From Eumeta japonica (taxonomy: Eukaryota; Arthropoda; Insecta; Lepidoptera; Psychidae), in contig BGZK01001333.1 of NCBI GenBank assembly GCA_005406025.1, positions 105,219 through 169,218 of the forward strand: DNA of 64,000 nucleotides, read 5' to 3'. Shown in pieces: positions 46,716-59,437 of this stretch (position 1 is the stretch's first letter; each line of letters begins with the position of its first letter). The notes beneath the pieces are model-generated. The model was not told the DNA's origin. It saw only the letters and a program-made list of their open reading frames with translations, and searched no databases. The translations under genes and the position numbers were made by a program.

Positions 46716-47380
46716 TAAAGTGGCTGTGTTGAAGTGAGAGAAAATTAATTACCAAAGTCATAGTTAATTACTAAATTTACCGTCACTACAAGGAGTCTTT
46801 ACAAGTAATATCAAGGATTAACAATTATGCCAAAATTTACATTACAGTTATATCTTGTGGATACCGTAAGTATTCACATATTAAAACATTGGAAATCAAA
46901 TTCAGCAAAAAAAAAAGAATATGTAGGATTCACAACTTGGGATAATTCATCAATCGAGTATCTCGACGATTTTTGCCCGTTGTCAATAAATGGTAGATAT
47001 CGTTTTAGACAATTCTGCGAAACGAAATTGTTTTTATATTTTGCATATAAATCGCTACTTTAATTTTAAATTTGTTTATGTGATTTTTATTATTCAAGTT
47101 ATTAATAGTATCATATTAACATGCTTGGTTGAATTAACAATGCTAATTACGAGAAGCCATTTAGTTATTAAGAAAATCGTTATCAAGCAACGTTTGAGTT
47201 ACTGTAGGTGTAATTTTATTTTTTATAATTAAAATGGGGATGAGCCAAATAGGTTACCAAATTTTGTTAATAAAATTGTATAACTTAAGACGAGCACCGG
47301 AAAATAATTATTAAAAGTATATTTCAAGTTTTTTTTCTGGAATGTTTTTTAAAATAGTTTTTGAATATTTAATTTTTAGA
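46716..47380. other. Non-coding stretch, nothing recognised
   Basis: Two overlapping plus-strand open frames (78 and 80 codons, 46827-47232) are AT-rich with no recognised domain. Confidence 0.4.
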
Positions 47381-47700
47381 GTCCCGTACCTTAAAAGGAA
47401 AAAAGGAACCCTGATAAGATCACTTTTTTTCGTCCATCTGTCAAAACCTTTTTCTCAAGGACACGTGGAAGTACCAAGTTGAAATTAATGTCATTAGATC
47501 TAGGTCCCTTGAAGGTATAAAAATGAAGGTTTTATGTCAACGTAATAAAAAAATACTTACTAGATACAACAATTTATGCCTTATATTTTGATACTCCCAA
47601 ATAAATCGTAACTTTCATAGGGTACTACTTTCCATTGACTTGGAATCATAAAATTTGGCAAAAAGGAATGTCTCACAGCTCAAACAAAAGAGAGAGTTAA
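47381..47700 (+). repeat. GTCCCGTACC-type interspersed repeat
   Basis: It starts GAGTCCCGTACCTTAAAAGG and continues GGAACCCTGATAAGATCAC, CATCTGTCAA and TTGACTTGGAATCATAAAAT, text typical of an abundant lepidopteran repeat. It may continue to about 48100. Confidence 0.5.
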
Positions 47701-48547
47701 AGATTTTCGTTTTTTTTCCTTCACTTATTCTTTATAAATTTAAACATATTTGGCAATTCTAGGTAATTAGTAAGTAGCTAATCCTCTTGATGAATGAGTT
47801 TGCGAATATCAAAATGTGAAACAAAATGGCCGTATTTTTGATTGCGTTGACTTGGAAGCTTGAATTTTTTACCAAAGGGCCGTCAATTTTGAAGTTTTTC
47901 ATTAATTTTAACTTGATATCGTCATTTTTTGCAGAGAGAAAAAAGGTCTTAACTTACGGAAGGACGTATAACATAGTAATTTTAAAGTGATTGCTATTTT
48001 CTTTTGAGGCAAATAACACCAAAAAGTTGAAAATAAAGTAAATTTAAAAGTTAAAATAAACTTAGTAATCGATTAATTCTATTAGGAGATAAAAGAGGTG
48101 CCTTGTAGGTAAACAATAGTCATGGAATCGTCAAATTCGTCTTTTTACAGCTCAGATATTCGATAAGTACTTACAAAATTTGTTGAGCATAACGGTCAAA
48201 ACTCATTTAAGGATATCTGTGTGCTTATGAAAAAGTTAAATCAGTACTCTCATCTTCACCGATATTTATAAATGAATACAGAGTCCTTTTGTGTTTACAC
48301 AGAGAAGAAGCAAAAACTGATTTCCTTCTATGAATTAGTGACAAAGGAATGTATAGATATCATACTAAGAACGAACTGAGTCCAGGATTTAGTGTGTTTT
48401 ACTATTTAATAAAACTCAAATAATTGTATTAGGTGCAATTTAATAATTAGAAAAAAATTAAAGGATATTTAAATATTAATTAAGCGATTCTTCGATATTA
48501 TTGTACGGCTGTTGTTTTGATGACGTCAAAGTTCATTTAACAGGATA
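47701..48547. other. Non-coding stretch, repeat-like
   Basis: Probably the decayed continuation of the repeat that begins at 47381. No gene seen. Confidence 0.35.
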
Positions 48548-49785
48548 CGTGGGTCAATCTGAAAGTTCTTAGAAAATCAAAAAGTGAGCAAACTAGCAAG
48601 TTTTTTTATTATTGTTTTTCAAAATGGTGTCCGTTGACATCAATATATCGTTGTATTCGAGTATTAGATGGAACCACTGAGCGAAATACTTTGCCCACTC
48701 GCACTTAGGGGCTGCTTTGACGGTCCTTTCATAAGCAGTTATCGTTTTTTCGGCATTAGTAAATCACTTTCCTCGAAGTTTTTCTTTCGTTTTAGGAAAT
48801 AAATAAAAATCGCACGGTGCGAGGTCGGGGCTGTAAGTTTGGTGATACAGTATTTTCATACCTAACGTCCCTAAATAGTTAAAAGTTTTACATGACAGTT
48901 TTATGTGGTGAAGTGTCGTGACTATGAAGGAGAATCCTACTGCGAGGTCGTTTTTCCCAAAGTTTTTCCAAAAGAAGACGCAAATAATTGTTAGTGTACC
49001 ATTCTAATGTGACTTTTTTTATATTTTAAAACAATTGTTGCCTACGAACAAGTCATTCCGAAACAAGAGGCCACTATCTTTTTTCCAACGCCTCGATTTC
49101 GTTTTGCTTTAGTCAGCAACTCCTAGAAAAAAACACCCACTCAGCAAATTGCCTTTTGGTTTCGGGATCATAACAGTAAATCTAGCTTTCGTCGCCTGTA
49201 TCTGTGTCGTACACTGTATTTAAATCGCCACCGGAAAATCTTTTCATCATTTCGCGACACCAATTAAGACGTTTTTGTGACCTTCGGTCAAAATATGAGG
49301 CGACCTACGAGTACAAAACTTCCTGACCGTTAAATATTCATGAAATATTTTGTGTGCTCCACTCACACCGATGCTTAAGCGTATTCTAATCTGCCGGTAG
49401 GTCACTTTTTTGTCTTTGCACTTTGTAGCATTGATGTTGACTTCGGTCGTCGCCGTAGAAGAACGTCCCCCACGCAGATCGTCAGTCAAATTAGTGCGAC
49501 CACGTTTGACTCGGGATGGAGCTTCATGATGAAGGGCCAATCAATGCCTGTTAAAACTTTCTTGTTGAATTAAATGGCAATGAAAGTCATAGAAAATCAT
49601 TAAACGAAAAATGTTGTCGCATTAAGTTCATGTTAATGTTAGACAAACATTTGTCTTTTTGCTGCCAATTTGTGAAGAAAAAGTATCAGATGAATGTAAC
49701 ATACATAATAATATTGGCAAAGAGTTTCATTTTTTTCATTTAAATATGTTTAAATTTTATTTTACAGTTTCTATGTGGCCAGTTC
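48548..49785 (-). mobile_element. Near full-length dead mariner element
   Basis: About 1238 bp, the usual mariner size, bounded by TA on both sides (48546-48547, 49786-49787). Ends CGTGGGTCAATCTGAAAGTT and, on the other strand, GAACTGGCCACATAGAAACTG are weakly similar. The minus strand encodes GRTNLTDDLRGGRSSTATT, KKVTYRQIRIRLSIGV, then TGDES-stop-IYCYDPETKR, and further remnants toward the left end (KTKEKLRGK, ECEWAKYFAQW). A TAG replaces the usual Trp after TGDES, and there are several frameshifts. It is older than and different from the copy at 34126-34889. Confidence 0.8.
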
Positions 49786-52700
49786 TAAAAGGTTTAATTG
49801 TCACCTACATACTACAGCAATTGCTGCTGCCGTAAATCAAACAATTTATGTAATAAATACCATAGTCGACTACAACGACTGTCGGTCTGATGCATAAAGT
49901 ATAAATACATGCAGTAGAGAAATGTCAGATGGTCGAGATTCTAATGTTGGAAAATACATTCTATGACATCCTTGTTTTTCTCTTATTCTTCTTCCTAAAT
50001 ATCGTTCCGCGATGAGACATTGCTTGATTTGCATTTTTTGTTTCCTGTTATATTTTACAAAAAAAGGCGTTGTCATAATATAAGTTTTTGTTACATTTAC
50101 ATTTAAGTAAATTGTCTTTTTGGTAAATTCTGAACGCTCGTCTTGACATGGGTTTGCTTAGTCTATTAACATAAGTACAGAGTGAGATTAAAATGAAGAT
50201 TGCAATGCTTTGTTTCTCTATGGAAAAAATTCAGTCTAATAAACGTTATCTTTTATGATATAGCACGATGAAATGCAGTTTAGTATAAAGTGAGACAACA
50301 AACGATTAAAGAAAGGATGGAAATCGATATTTATTTAATAGTTTATAAGTCAATTGCCTTATTTTCAAAATTAACAGTGAGTGAAATTTCACCCGTTGTT
50401 AATTTAAATTATGAATCGGTTCTTCACATAAAATAGTTTTTAATTTTGTATTAATTTTGAACATCGATTGGTAAAATTGAATCTAAACCCGATGTTTCTT
50501 AGAATAGTTTATTTTCTGTTAAACAGTACTATCCTGATTCTACTATCATTTTGGGCAAAATCATATAGGTTGATTTAATTTAATTTCGTGTGCCATTTTT
50601 CAACTTTTAAACAAATTATTGGTCATTTTAGCTTGGCTCGTGACTCCAAAAGTTTGCACACGATTATTAATATACAATCATAGCTTTCACAGTTCAGTAA
50701 AAAAATACAGTTCTGACGAAAAAAATCTTTTATATCTATTTGATGGGATTTTAAGTAATATTCGTTCCTATTTCGCTAAGTTGCAAGCTATTTAGCTGGT
50801 ATAGCTTAATTTCCTGAGAGCACGAAAAGACCCTCAGTGCAGAGCGACCATTGTACAACGCCGGCCAAGACGAAAATATGTGGGACACACTTTGAATGAG
50901 CCTTACGACTGCTTACTGCACCTACTCTTTTATTGTTACGAAATGAGAAGTCGGCGAGAACTAGTTCAAGAGTAGCGTAAAGGCACCGACCTTCAACCTC
51001 TCGAGCGACGTTTCAAATAAGGGCCGTTGGCGCGTGTACGAATTTTAATTTAATTTTAATCACGAGAAGTTTGTTCGGCAAAGTTCTTGCAGATAGCGCC
51101 TTTTACCGAGCGGTTCATTGAATTTTATAAGCGCGGGGAAAAAACGTACAGCGATTTACGTGCAACTTTCTTGCGCGATGCGCTGTGCAGTCGCTGCAGA
51201 TGATATTTCATTGCAATGGTTCGACTGATTTTAATTTGACTTTCATAGTTGACCAATCTTTATTTTCTTGGTTATGCAGCAAATGTCGATTTGTTGCTGA
51301 TACGTGTCCACGTTTTATCTTTAAAGAAATTCCTAAAATGAAAACTCTATGTCGATTTTATTAACAGCTATTAGTAAATGCTAAAATACGTACATAAAAC
51401 TAAAACCTTCTTAGTAACGACTAAAACCTTTGCTTTTCTTTTCTTTATTATGATTACATATTTCAATATTATCAACTAATACTCTGAAAATCGCAAGACA
51501 TTACAAAAAGAAAACATTCAATTTATTTCGTGACTTTGGAGGTTTGAAAAATTTTTAATAATTAAATCTATAAAAACGAAATTAGTATAAGAAATCTATT
51601 TCTGTCTAACAAATAATACCAACGATTAAAATCTTATCTTAGCGAAAAAAAACATTGAAGAAAAGTAAAACTAGCACTAATCTTTGATGCTTAGTTATAT
51701 TGAAAGTTATGTAAAAGAAAAAGAAGTTAATTTTAATTGTAAAACATTTGGAAATATAAAATTATATAACTTCTCTATTTTAAATAGCATAGAAATAATT
51801 TTCTTACTCAAAATATTACATCGCAGAATGATCACCCTGATGCAGCGCCGCGTAAGCAGCCCGGGCGCGGCGGCGGCGTCGAGAAACTCCGCTTAGCGGC
51901 ATCGTGATGCGGAAAGGGGATCAGCCCTGGAGCTGTGGAAGAAACGAAATATATCGCATTCATGGAGTTCTATACCACAGACAATGAAATATTTTCAATT
52001 TCACATAACAATAGTACATGCCTGCAAGAGAATTGGATAAAATATGACATGAAATGGAATGTGAGAGAAAGAGATTGTGCGCCTGTGTATTGTTATTTTT
52101 AGAAATTGAAAACATTGAGTCTGAATAATAAAACATAGAATAACTTAAACTTGATACCAATATAATAAACGTACCATATAATCGTCTCACTCTTGATACC
52201 ACATTAGTCTTATTCTTTCGCAGTTAAATTTTCTAAAGGTTTCACTTCTAATGGGTGTGAATTTCAGTATGAGCTAAGATTACTATTTTTTCTCTTAAAG
52301 AGCTTTGAATAGTAAGACGAGAAAACTTACTTTAATAGTTACTGTTTATTAGAAAAAGAAATCATATTTCAAAAATCATCTTAAGGCAAAAGAAAATTTT
52401 ATAACGGGTCGTCGATATGTCAGTCAGTACATCTTGTGTCTAATATTTTAGTAATTACCATATCCATGTGCTAGTACTTCATCTACTGTTCCATGTCTCC
52501 CCCTATGCATTTCCGTGCCCTCAGCCCGCAGCCTACGCCTTGATGCACCCTCGTGCTAGCGGAGAGAAATGCATCGATTCCGAATTTATCCCTAACATTT
52601 CGACGGTGCGCCAGTTGACGCTAATTGTAGTCGTGAACAGTTTGTGGACGTGCCGTTTCTGATTTCACATACTTCGTACACTTAACCTGTTCCTGTTTAC

Positions 52701-53979
52701 TAGATATTTTTTTTTAGCCATGTTGCTTGCGACTATTTACAATATATATCTTATTATATCCATAACTAACTAGATATTTGCTGCTCCCTTTGCTAAAACT
52801 CATTATAATTGTTTTGATAATTTTATGACTTCGTACATCATTTCCATTATCACTATTCTGAAATTTTGAAATAAATAAAGCTATTGTATGTCGTGTCCCA
52901 GAACATTATTTACTTCTATGCTGAATTTAATTTTAAATCATTAGCCGTTTGGATGGCTTGATGACAAACACTTTGACAAACTTTCACGTTTATAGTAATA
53001 TGTACACGTGTTTAGTGCAAACAGCTGCTGTGATATAAAATACATACCTTAAATATGATGATTTGTAAAAAAAAACTCGAGAAAAAATAGTTGCAGGGAA
53101 TTTTGTTTTGTATTAACTACTGTGGACAGGATTGTAATTATATAATAGAAGTTCTGCGTGTGATGAAGTTTGTTAATTGAATGAAAAAAACCACTTCTGG
53201 CGCGCGTCACTCGATATTCCGGGAGCGGCTGCCGCTGCGCACGCGCGTGCGGGTACGCCGCGGGCTATGATGTTCCATCACACGCTCCAGCCATGTGGAA
53301 AATTGCTGAAGATCTATCCTGTACACGTATCTCTCTTTCGCGTTGCCGACTGACCCTCGTCCTCACTTCGCTTTCGAGCTACGCTGTCATAGACGCCGAC
53401 AATTTCTTTTTCCACATTCTTCAAAACTTCAAATGACATATCTGTACGTAGCGAAAACGCCTCGAAACTTTGCCTTGAGGTAACACGTCGTATCTATTTT
53501 TACACAACTGTTAGGCGGTTGCTTTATCAATTTTTATTACGGAATAATGATGTTTTTTTATAATCTGCTTCTTTTTATACGACCTTCTCATATGAGAAAA
53601 AAAAAATATTCTCATTGCCTTTCATATTTTGATTAAAATTTTGACTTTAAAAAAGAACTCTGCAAGCAAGGCAATAAAAACTTATTAATATTTATGAATA
53701 TACGTCAACTTACATGCGATGATAACTCTGTTAAAAATAATATTTACTACAATTTTCGTAGTGATGTGATACCAATATTATTCGTTAGTATTACTACTCA
53801 TTATAAAAAAAGGCTGATTATACAAAAATAGAAATAGTATACCGTCATTTACAATTAATTCGCGTGAAGTGTATTTACTAGTATACACATACATGAGTGA
53901 ATGCGGGAAATAAAGTGAATGGGACTTTGGTCGCTGTTATGAATAGTAAACTCGTCTCACGACAATCGCACTTGGCAGT
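49786..53979. other. Non-coding stretch with GC-rich patches
   Basis: No gene is supported. GC-richer patches lie at about 50810-51200, 51835-51930 (with a GGGCGCGGCGGCGGCG run) and 53195-53420 (CTGCGCACGCGCGTGCGG). They could be regulatory DNA or first exons, but no coding frame with splice sites was found. Confidence 0.35.
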
Positions 53980-54376
53980 GGAGATGCGATCGCTGCATAG
54001 TATGTGCGGAGTATCTAGGAAAAATAGATGTAAAAACAGTGATGTTAGAAAGTGGTGTGGTTGAAGGAAAATGTAGTGACTAGAGTAGAAAGAGGCATGT
54101 TGTGGTTGTTTGGCCATCTGAAAAGGACGGATAAAAGTAGACTGACAAAAGAAATCTATAGAGCGAATGTGTGTGAAGGAAAGGTCAGCAAAGGTCACCC
54201 TAACAAATCCTATGCAGATTATATTGGTGACATATTAAAACAGAACCAAAGTTAAGCACCCGAAACCCACGGGCTTGCATGAAAAGATTGATGGATGTCA
54301 GTGAGGCGAGAGAGAAATGCAAAGATCGTATCAAATGGAAATCTATAGTTTTATGCCTACTTATTATTATTATTAC
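53980..54376 (+). mobile_element. RTE-type retrotransposon 3' end, fragment 3
   Basis: The longest of three tails. It encodes MRSLHSMCGVSRKNRCKNSD, then (after a one-base frameshift near 54060) LKENVVTRVERGMLWLFGHL, IYRANVCEGKVSKGHPNKSY and ADYIGDIL. After a stop and frame change it continues RACMKRLMDVSEARE and ends in TTATTATTATTATTA. These are the carboxy-terminal codons of a reverse-transcriptase polyprotein. It is 5'-truncated and inactive. Confidence 0.75.
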
Positions 54377-54784
54377 ATACATGTTATAGATTTCAATGGG
54401 CCTATAATATCAGATACACCGAAAGATAGTACGACCGATGGAGCAACCCACGTATGCCATAGAAATATCGTCGTGGGCCGCGCGCCCACGCCGCGGCGTT
54501 ACCCAATTTACATAAAAACCACTTTCACGATTCATTTTCCGTCGGCCCACGTGACACTCCCACTCGAGACGCCGTTATCGAGTTCGAATTAATAATTTCG
54601 AAGCGGTTTGTCATAAATGCTTCGATAGCCAACGTATTCATGTCGAGATGAACAAAATATATTAATGCCTCATAATGCTTTTATTTCCAGAAAGAGGAGA
54701 AAGAGTCATCTCTTTCTAGAAGTGAGAGATAATTAGAGCCTGGTTTTCAATAAATTGTGTCAGTTATATGCATTATTGTGTGTG
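54377..54784. other. Non-coding stretch with GC-rich patch
   Basis: 54470-54600 is GC-rich (GGGCCGCGCGCCCACGCCGC). A short frame crosses it, but no recognised protein or splice pattern is seen. Confidence 0.3.
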
Positions 54785-55085
54785 AACATACTAATAAATG
54801 TTCTTTATAAAGAGCTTCCCGCCCTAGGCTTAATCCACGTGGACATAGTGTGTTTTTCTTTAATATTTTGATTTTGCTGTTAATCCCAATGTCGTTCCCG
54901 CTTTTAATTCTGCTTCTGGTAGTGTTCTTGATTTCAATTCCGGTCACTCTCTTGGTTCTAATGCCTAACCGACACTCGGTTTCGACCCAGGTCACATTTT
55001 AAATTTCAGTCCCGGTTCTGGCTCTCATTTCCGCTCCCCATTTCGCTTTCAATTCTAATACTGTTCACGGTTCCAATTTTACGAA
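54785..55085 (-). repeat. Hexamer-patterned dispersed repeat, copy 6
   Basis: It starts near GAGCTTCCCGCCCTAGGCTT and continues with a C/T-rich body (CCAATGTCGTTCCCGCTTTT, GATTTCAATTCCGGTCACTC, CAGTCCCGGTTCTGG), the same orientation as copy 3. Confidence 0.5.
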
Positions 55086-55235
55086 GCCAGAGTGAATGAT
55101 AATATCAAAATATTATACAGGCTCAGTAATAGTCTAGTACTAGTATTCAAGAATAACTTTCCATGTGAAAGACAACTTTTATACTTTATACAACTCTAAT
55201 AACCGAATACACGGTTTTTCCTGACATCGGATTTA

Positions 55236-55985
55236 AATGAAAAAAACTAGCCAGGACCATGTCAGACCATGCTCATTATAGGGTCCCAAAGCCATTATTA
55301 CAAAGAAATTGTACTATAGATGGAAAAAGTACGTTGTTACCCTTTTTCCGTGTTTTCCGCATGAACAGTAATAAGCACTTTAGTCACTTATAACTAGAAA
55401 AAGAAGTAGGTATTTCAACTATTACTACTATTAAACTAGTGCAAACTAAAACGCATCAGTAAAAGAGCGTATTTTCATCGCACTGACAGCCTATTGTTGA
55501 GAAGTGCAGTTTTTCAGCAATAACTCAAAAACAGTATATCAGACCATGTTTAAAATAATTTCCGTCGAGTGTTTTTTAAGAGTTACCGTCTTTATTTTTT
55601 TTATTCTTTTTAGACGTACGGTTTAGAAAACAAAGGGGGAAGACACAATTTCTGCAATTTCCAGAGCGATTATTTTGGAAATTATTAATGTAATCCGAGA
55701 AAAACGCTTAAAAACATTAAAAGGTTTTTAAAAAAAACTCTCGAAAAATATGCCACTCGTTGATGTTTGCTTAAAAAAATTTTTTCAGTTCCTACTACAT
55801 GTATGGAAGGCCCTCCCTAGAAATATTTATTTTGATTATTGAACCACCAAACCAAGTAGTGGCTTATACAGGACACTTACATTATAAATTTCATCAATAT
55901 ACGTCTTGTAATTTTTGAATAAAATGCCTGTGAATGTTCTGATGAAAACTATAAATGTTCTGTTTTTCCCATTTTGGCTTGAGTC
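55236..55985 (+). repeat. Long lepidopteran-type repeat, copy B
   Basis: Collinear with 18893-19665: CTAGCCAGGACCATGTC, GGGTCCCAAAGCC, AAGTACGTTGTTACC, TAAGCACTTTAGTC, TAACTAGAAAAAGAAGTAGG, TTGTTGAGAAG.GCAGTTTTT and AAAATGCCTGTGA. Same strand as copy A. Confidence 0.65.
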
Positions 55986-57764
55986 TCTAAAAAGTCTCTA
56001 TTCTGCAGCAAATCAAAGTGTAACTATCCGTGAAAAACTCATTAAAATTCGGCCATGAACTACAGAGATGTGCGCGAACAGACATCAGATAGACAGTCGG
56101 AGAAAAAATTAAATAATCTTTGATTTCTCCTTTAACCTTTTTCCTTTCATCCCCTCTCCATTTCTCAGACATGCCTTCAATGTAAAAACATTAGTTTCTA
56201 CTGTTTTATTGGATGTATACATAGATGAAATCAATATGGTAATGTATTCCCGTAACGGTACGTTGCATCAAAAGGTAAAAACACTAATTGCAATATAGAA
56301 TGTAAAATTTGACTCATAATGACAATCTCTCAAAACTTACGGATAACGTTAACGAATTGGTGAATTAATGTAATTTTTTTATGGTGCAACCTTCGCTATT
56401 ATAAAAAGTAAATCGAATCAATTTATTTGACGTAATGAATTTTTAGATTAATGTTTTTGCCTTTTTTTTAATAAAAATGCATATTATAATAATTTTGTGA
56501 GCTAGTACTTTATTTAAGATTATAAATGAAAATGTTAAGTTCGAATCTAACTCATACACCGAAAATTCATTCATATTTAAAAATAAACACTACAAGGTCT
56601 TTATAAGTCTGAAAATGCAAGATACAGAGAATGTAAAAATATTAACAGATTCCATTATTTTCTAGAGATACTACAAGTGGCTGGCATTTCGCCACACTTT
56701 TCTTTTAAAAAGCCTTCATGAGAACTTCTACGACCATACATATTATATGAGAACGTTTGGTTTGCAAAGTTCAACTTCAATTTGATGGAAATACGGAACT
56801 AACAAAGTTATCTTAAGTATGTATATTTACACATACACGTGAGGAGTAAAGCTCACCCGACAAAAGTGATGTAATTTTTACAGGTATCGGTTTTGCCCGC
56901 TTGGCTGTACCTATAAGGTATAGGTAAATTTGATTTGTTTTGTAACACATGAAAAAAAACACAAAAATATATTTAAGAAAATTAAAAAAAAAAAACAGGT
57001 TTGTAGTTAATCAGAATTTCTGTAAATAGAACATTATATCTACGTACATTAAATATTATTGCTGTGATGTCAAAACCTTTTAAGCTATTGCATAGCTTTT
57101 ATCGCGGGCTTTGAGCGCGGCGACCGAATCAAGAAATTCCGTAACGAAAATAAAACCTAACACCCCCCACTTCGTCTACCATGTACCTCGATCGAGCGTT
57201 CGCTTAATATAACGTGTACGTATATGGTACGACTGTACGAAGCTCGCACGGTTCGAGAGGAGCTGCTCCAAAATCGGACGAATACGTAAGCAGCTTTTTG
57301 TGAGAAAGTATATAGGTGTACAGGTATCTATCATATCTTTATAATGCCACACTCACCGTAGGTGCCCCGTAAGTATACATGTAGGTATATATGTATACAT
57401 AGATGTACCTATGTACAACAGTGAATAGCAGTTGCTGGTGAATAACTATATGCGTAAAATTGGTGTATAGAGTGTTTTAAATATGAATAAACAAAGAGCA
57501 TTTATTAATGAAGAAAGTGATGAAAAAATTCAAATTAATTTTAAGAAAAAAAATACTGCATAAATAAATAAATAATTATAATTGCATAAGTTGATAAAAA
57601 ATGCTATACAATAGGTTTACCGCGGCAGTGCCCGAGTGTTTTTTTATTATTTCAAATGAAACATTGTTTATTTAATCCAAAGTAAAACGGAATAGACCTG
57701 TCATTCCCCAAACTTCGAACTTACTCATTTACACGTTATCGGCGCGCGGCGGCGGGCAGGCGAG
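55986..57764. other. Non-coding stretch, nothing recognised
   Basis: AT-rich, with a slightly GC-richer patch near 57100-57260. No supported exon. Confidence 0.4.
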
Positions 57765-57800
57765 GGCGCCGGGGAGGCACCCTTAGCCTCCCCCGGCGCC
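57765..57800. repeat. Very stable GC hairpin in a GC-rich island
   Basis: GGCGCCGGGGAGGC (57765-57778) pairs with GCCTCCCCCGGCGCC (57786-57800) with one bulged base and a 7-base loop. It lies within a GGCGCGCGGCGGCGGG-rich island at about 57735-57830. It could be a structured 5' UTR or a repeat; no attached reading frame is identified. Confidence 0.7.
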
Positions 57801-58071
57801 CTACCTAGCGAGGGCTCGTGAGAGAAGGTACGTTACCAAGTACTGTTTTAATGATGAGATCATTTTCTCTCGAACTACTTCAGACTGGGGAATTGTGTAG
57901 TACTTTAGTTAAAATATTATACATTTTAGTTAAATTTAGGTTAGAAGTCTGTCTCGGGGTACCTCTAGGTACTGCCACTGACGGCGTTACGTCAGTACTT
58001 ACGTACAGATCGCTTGAGGTCTTTCATATATGAAAGACTTCGAGCTATATATTGAGAAATTATTCTTTTTT
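57801..58071. other. Short stretch right of the GC hairpin
   Basis: It includes a near-perfect palindrome around 58018-58044 (GTCTTTCATATATGAAAGAC). Otherwise nothing is recognised. Confidence 0.4.
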
Positions 58072-58146
58072 TTTGGGGTTCCATAATCAACAAAGAGCTC
58101 TTATAGTTTCGCCATGTCCGTCCGTCCGTCTGTCTGTCTGTGAAAA
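58072..58146 (-). repeat. Tail of the CCGGCCAAG-type repeat, minus strand
   Basis: GGGGTTCCATAATCAACAAAG, TTATAGTTTCGCCATG and TCCGTCCGTCCGTCTGTCTG together are the complement of the closing part of the repeat family that opens like copies A and B. The rest of the element, if present, runs rightward and is too decayed to bound. Confidence 0.5.
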
Positions 58147-59079
58147 CCATTTTGCGATTTAACTATTTACGAAATATTTTGCTTTAGCGTGCTAATTTTT
58201 CATTAAGAGTTAATTGTCCCCTTTGCTCCACCAGCTAAATGGTTAATTTTGAATATGTAAAGAATTTCACGGCAGTACTGCATATAATGAATTGATAAAG
58301 AAAACGGAAAAAAAAAACTAAGTAGGCTGTACTAGTTAACGAGTAATAATCGACCGGCTTATGCGTAAAATGTACTTAAACAAATAAAATGCAAAATTTC
58401 GTCAAAATTCATTTGAAAATTACTTAGATGTCGTTGTTAGTTGTGTAGGTAAGTAGGTAATAGTTATTAAGTAAAGTTTATGATCTATATAAACTTATAG
58501 AAATATAAACTCATAACATCTTTAACACCCGTCCCATGTGGATCCGTTTTTAGACGTTATTAGCTGTTAAAGCGTGAACTCGATTAATAGGTTTACAGTA
58601 TCAAAGTAAAGCACCCTTCTAACCAAGCATATTGTGACATACATCTACGGAATCACACAATGTGCTTGCTCCGACAAGCACTTGGCTTTCTTTTTTAATT
58701 TTGTATTATAAAGTAAATGTAAATAAGTTATAAGCACCTATTATGAGGGTTACGCTTTTTATGTTTTAACAAAACATACAGCAAAATATTTACTTTGTTC
58801 CAATGTGTTTATCTAATAACTGTAAATCTAATTTGGTATTATTTTACATACTAAATGGAGTTTGCTTCCTTTATAGTGGTCATGACGCTCGAAAAAAATA
58901 TTTTAAGTCAAAGTAACGAGACCCAAAAGAAAGTTCACAGACGTAATGTAAAGAAATGTGTCTTAGTTAGATTCACGCCTTACGTCTCAGTTTCACCGAA
59001 CGCGCGACGTGACTTAACCAAACACGAGGTAGGTACATAAATAACTCTGCAGTCGATACGACGTCAAACAAAGGAGTCG
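58147..59079. other. Non-coding stretch
   Basis: AT-rich, partly perhaps decayed repeat up to about 58370. No gene seen. Confidence 0.4.
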
Positions 59080-59289
59080 CGAACACGCATTTCACCCGGG
59101 CGCAGCCGACGGGCGGGGGCTCGGGCGCGGCACGAAGGGCGCCCGCGACGTACCTAACCATGGTTATAGTGAGCCGAGGCAAGCGCGCTCGCGACGGCCC
59201 GAGTTGACGCCAAGCTTCGGCTGTGGACGCGCGCACGCACCGCTATACACGGCCCTGCGAACCGCTCGACACATTAATGGTAAAAAATA
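59080..59289 (+). promoter_or_regulatory. GC-rich promoter-like island
   Basis: A sharp GC-rich block (CCCGGGCGCAGCCGACGGGC, GGGCGCCCGCGACGTACC, GACGCGCGCACGCACCGC) in AT-rich surroundings. It ends just before the initiator-like ATTCAGTG (about 59289-59296). It is read as a promoter for the candidate first exon that follows; no TATA box is needed for such promoters. Inference from composition and position. Confidence 0.35.
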
Positions 59290-59437
59290 TTCAGTGCCAT
59301 TGACGGCTGGACGGGTCGCTCGTCCGAATAGCCTGACGCTCGCACTCGAAAAGTGAAAACCCTTCGAGGATAAAGGGGCGAGCAAGCGACGCGATGGTTT
59401 CGTGCTAATGGTGATTTTTTGAAGCGAAAATGAAAGC
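59290..59437 (+). CDS. Candidate first exon of a gene running off the right edge
   Basis: An initiator-like TTCAGTG starts the region. An ATG at 59430 in good insect context (GCGAAAATG), with an in-frame TGA upstream at 59412-59414, is followed after eight coding bases (MK plus two bases) by a strong donor GTAAGT at 59438. The exon would therefore be almost all 5' UTR with a phase-2 exit. No downstream exon is recognised before 64000, so a long first intron is assumed. The protein cannot be named. It could be chance: only the splice site, start context and GC island support it. Confidence 0.28.

Noticed and set aside
52468..52662. 64-codon plus-strand frame in a GC-richer patch
   Set aside because: No recognised protein and no good splice or promoter context.
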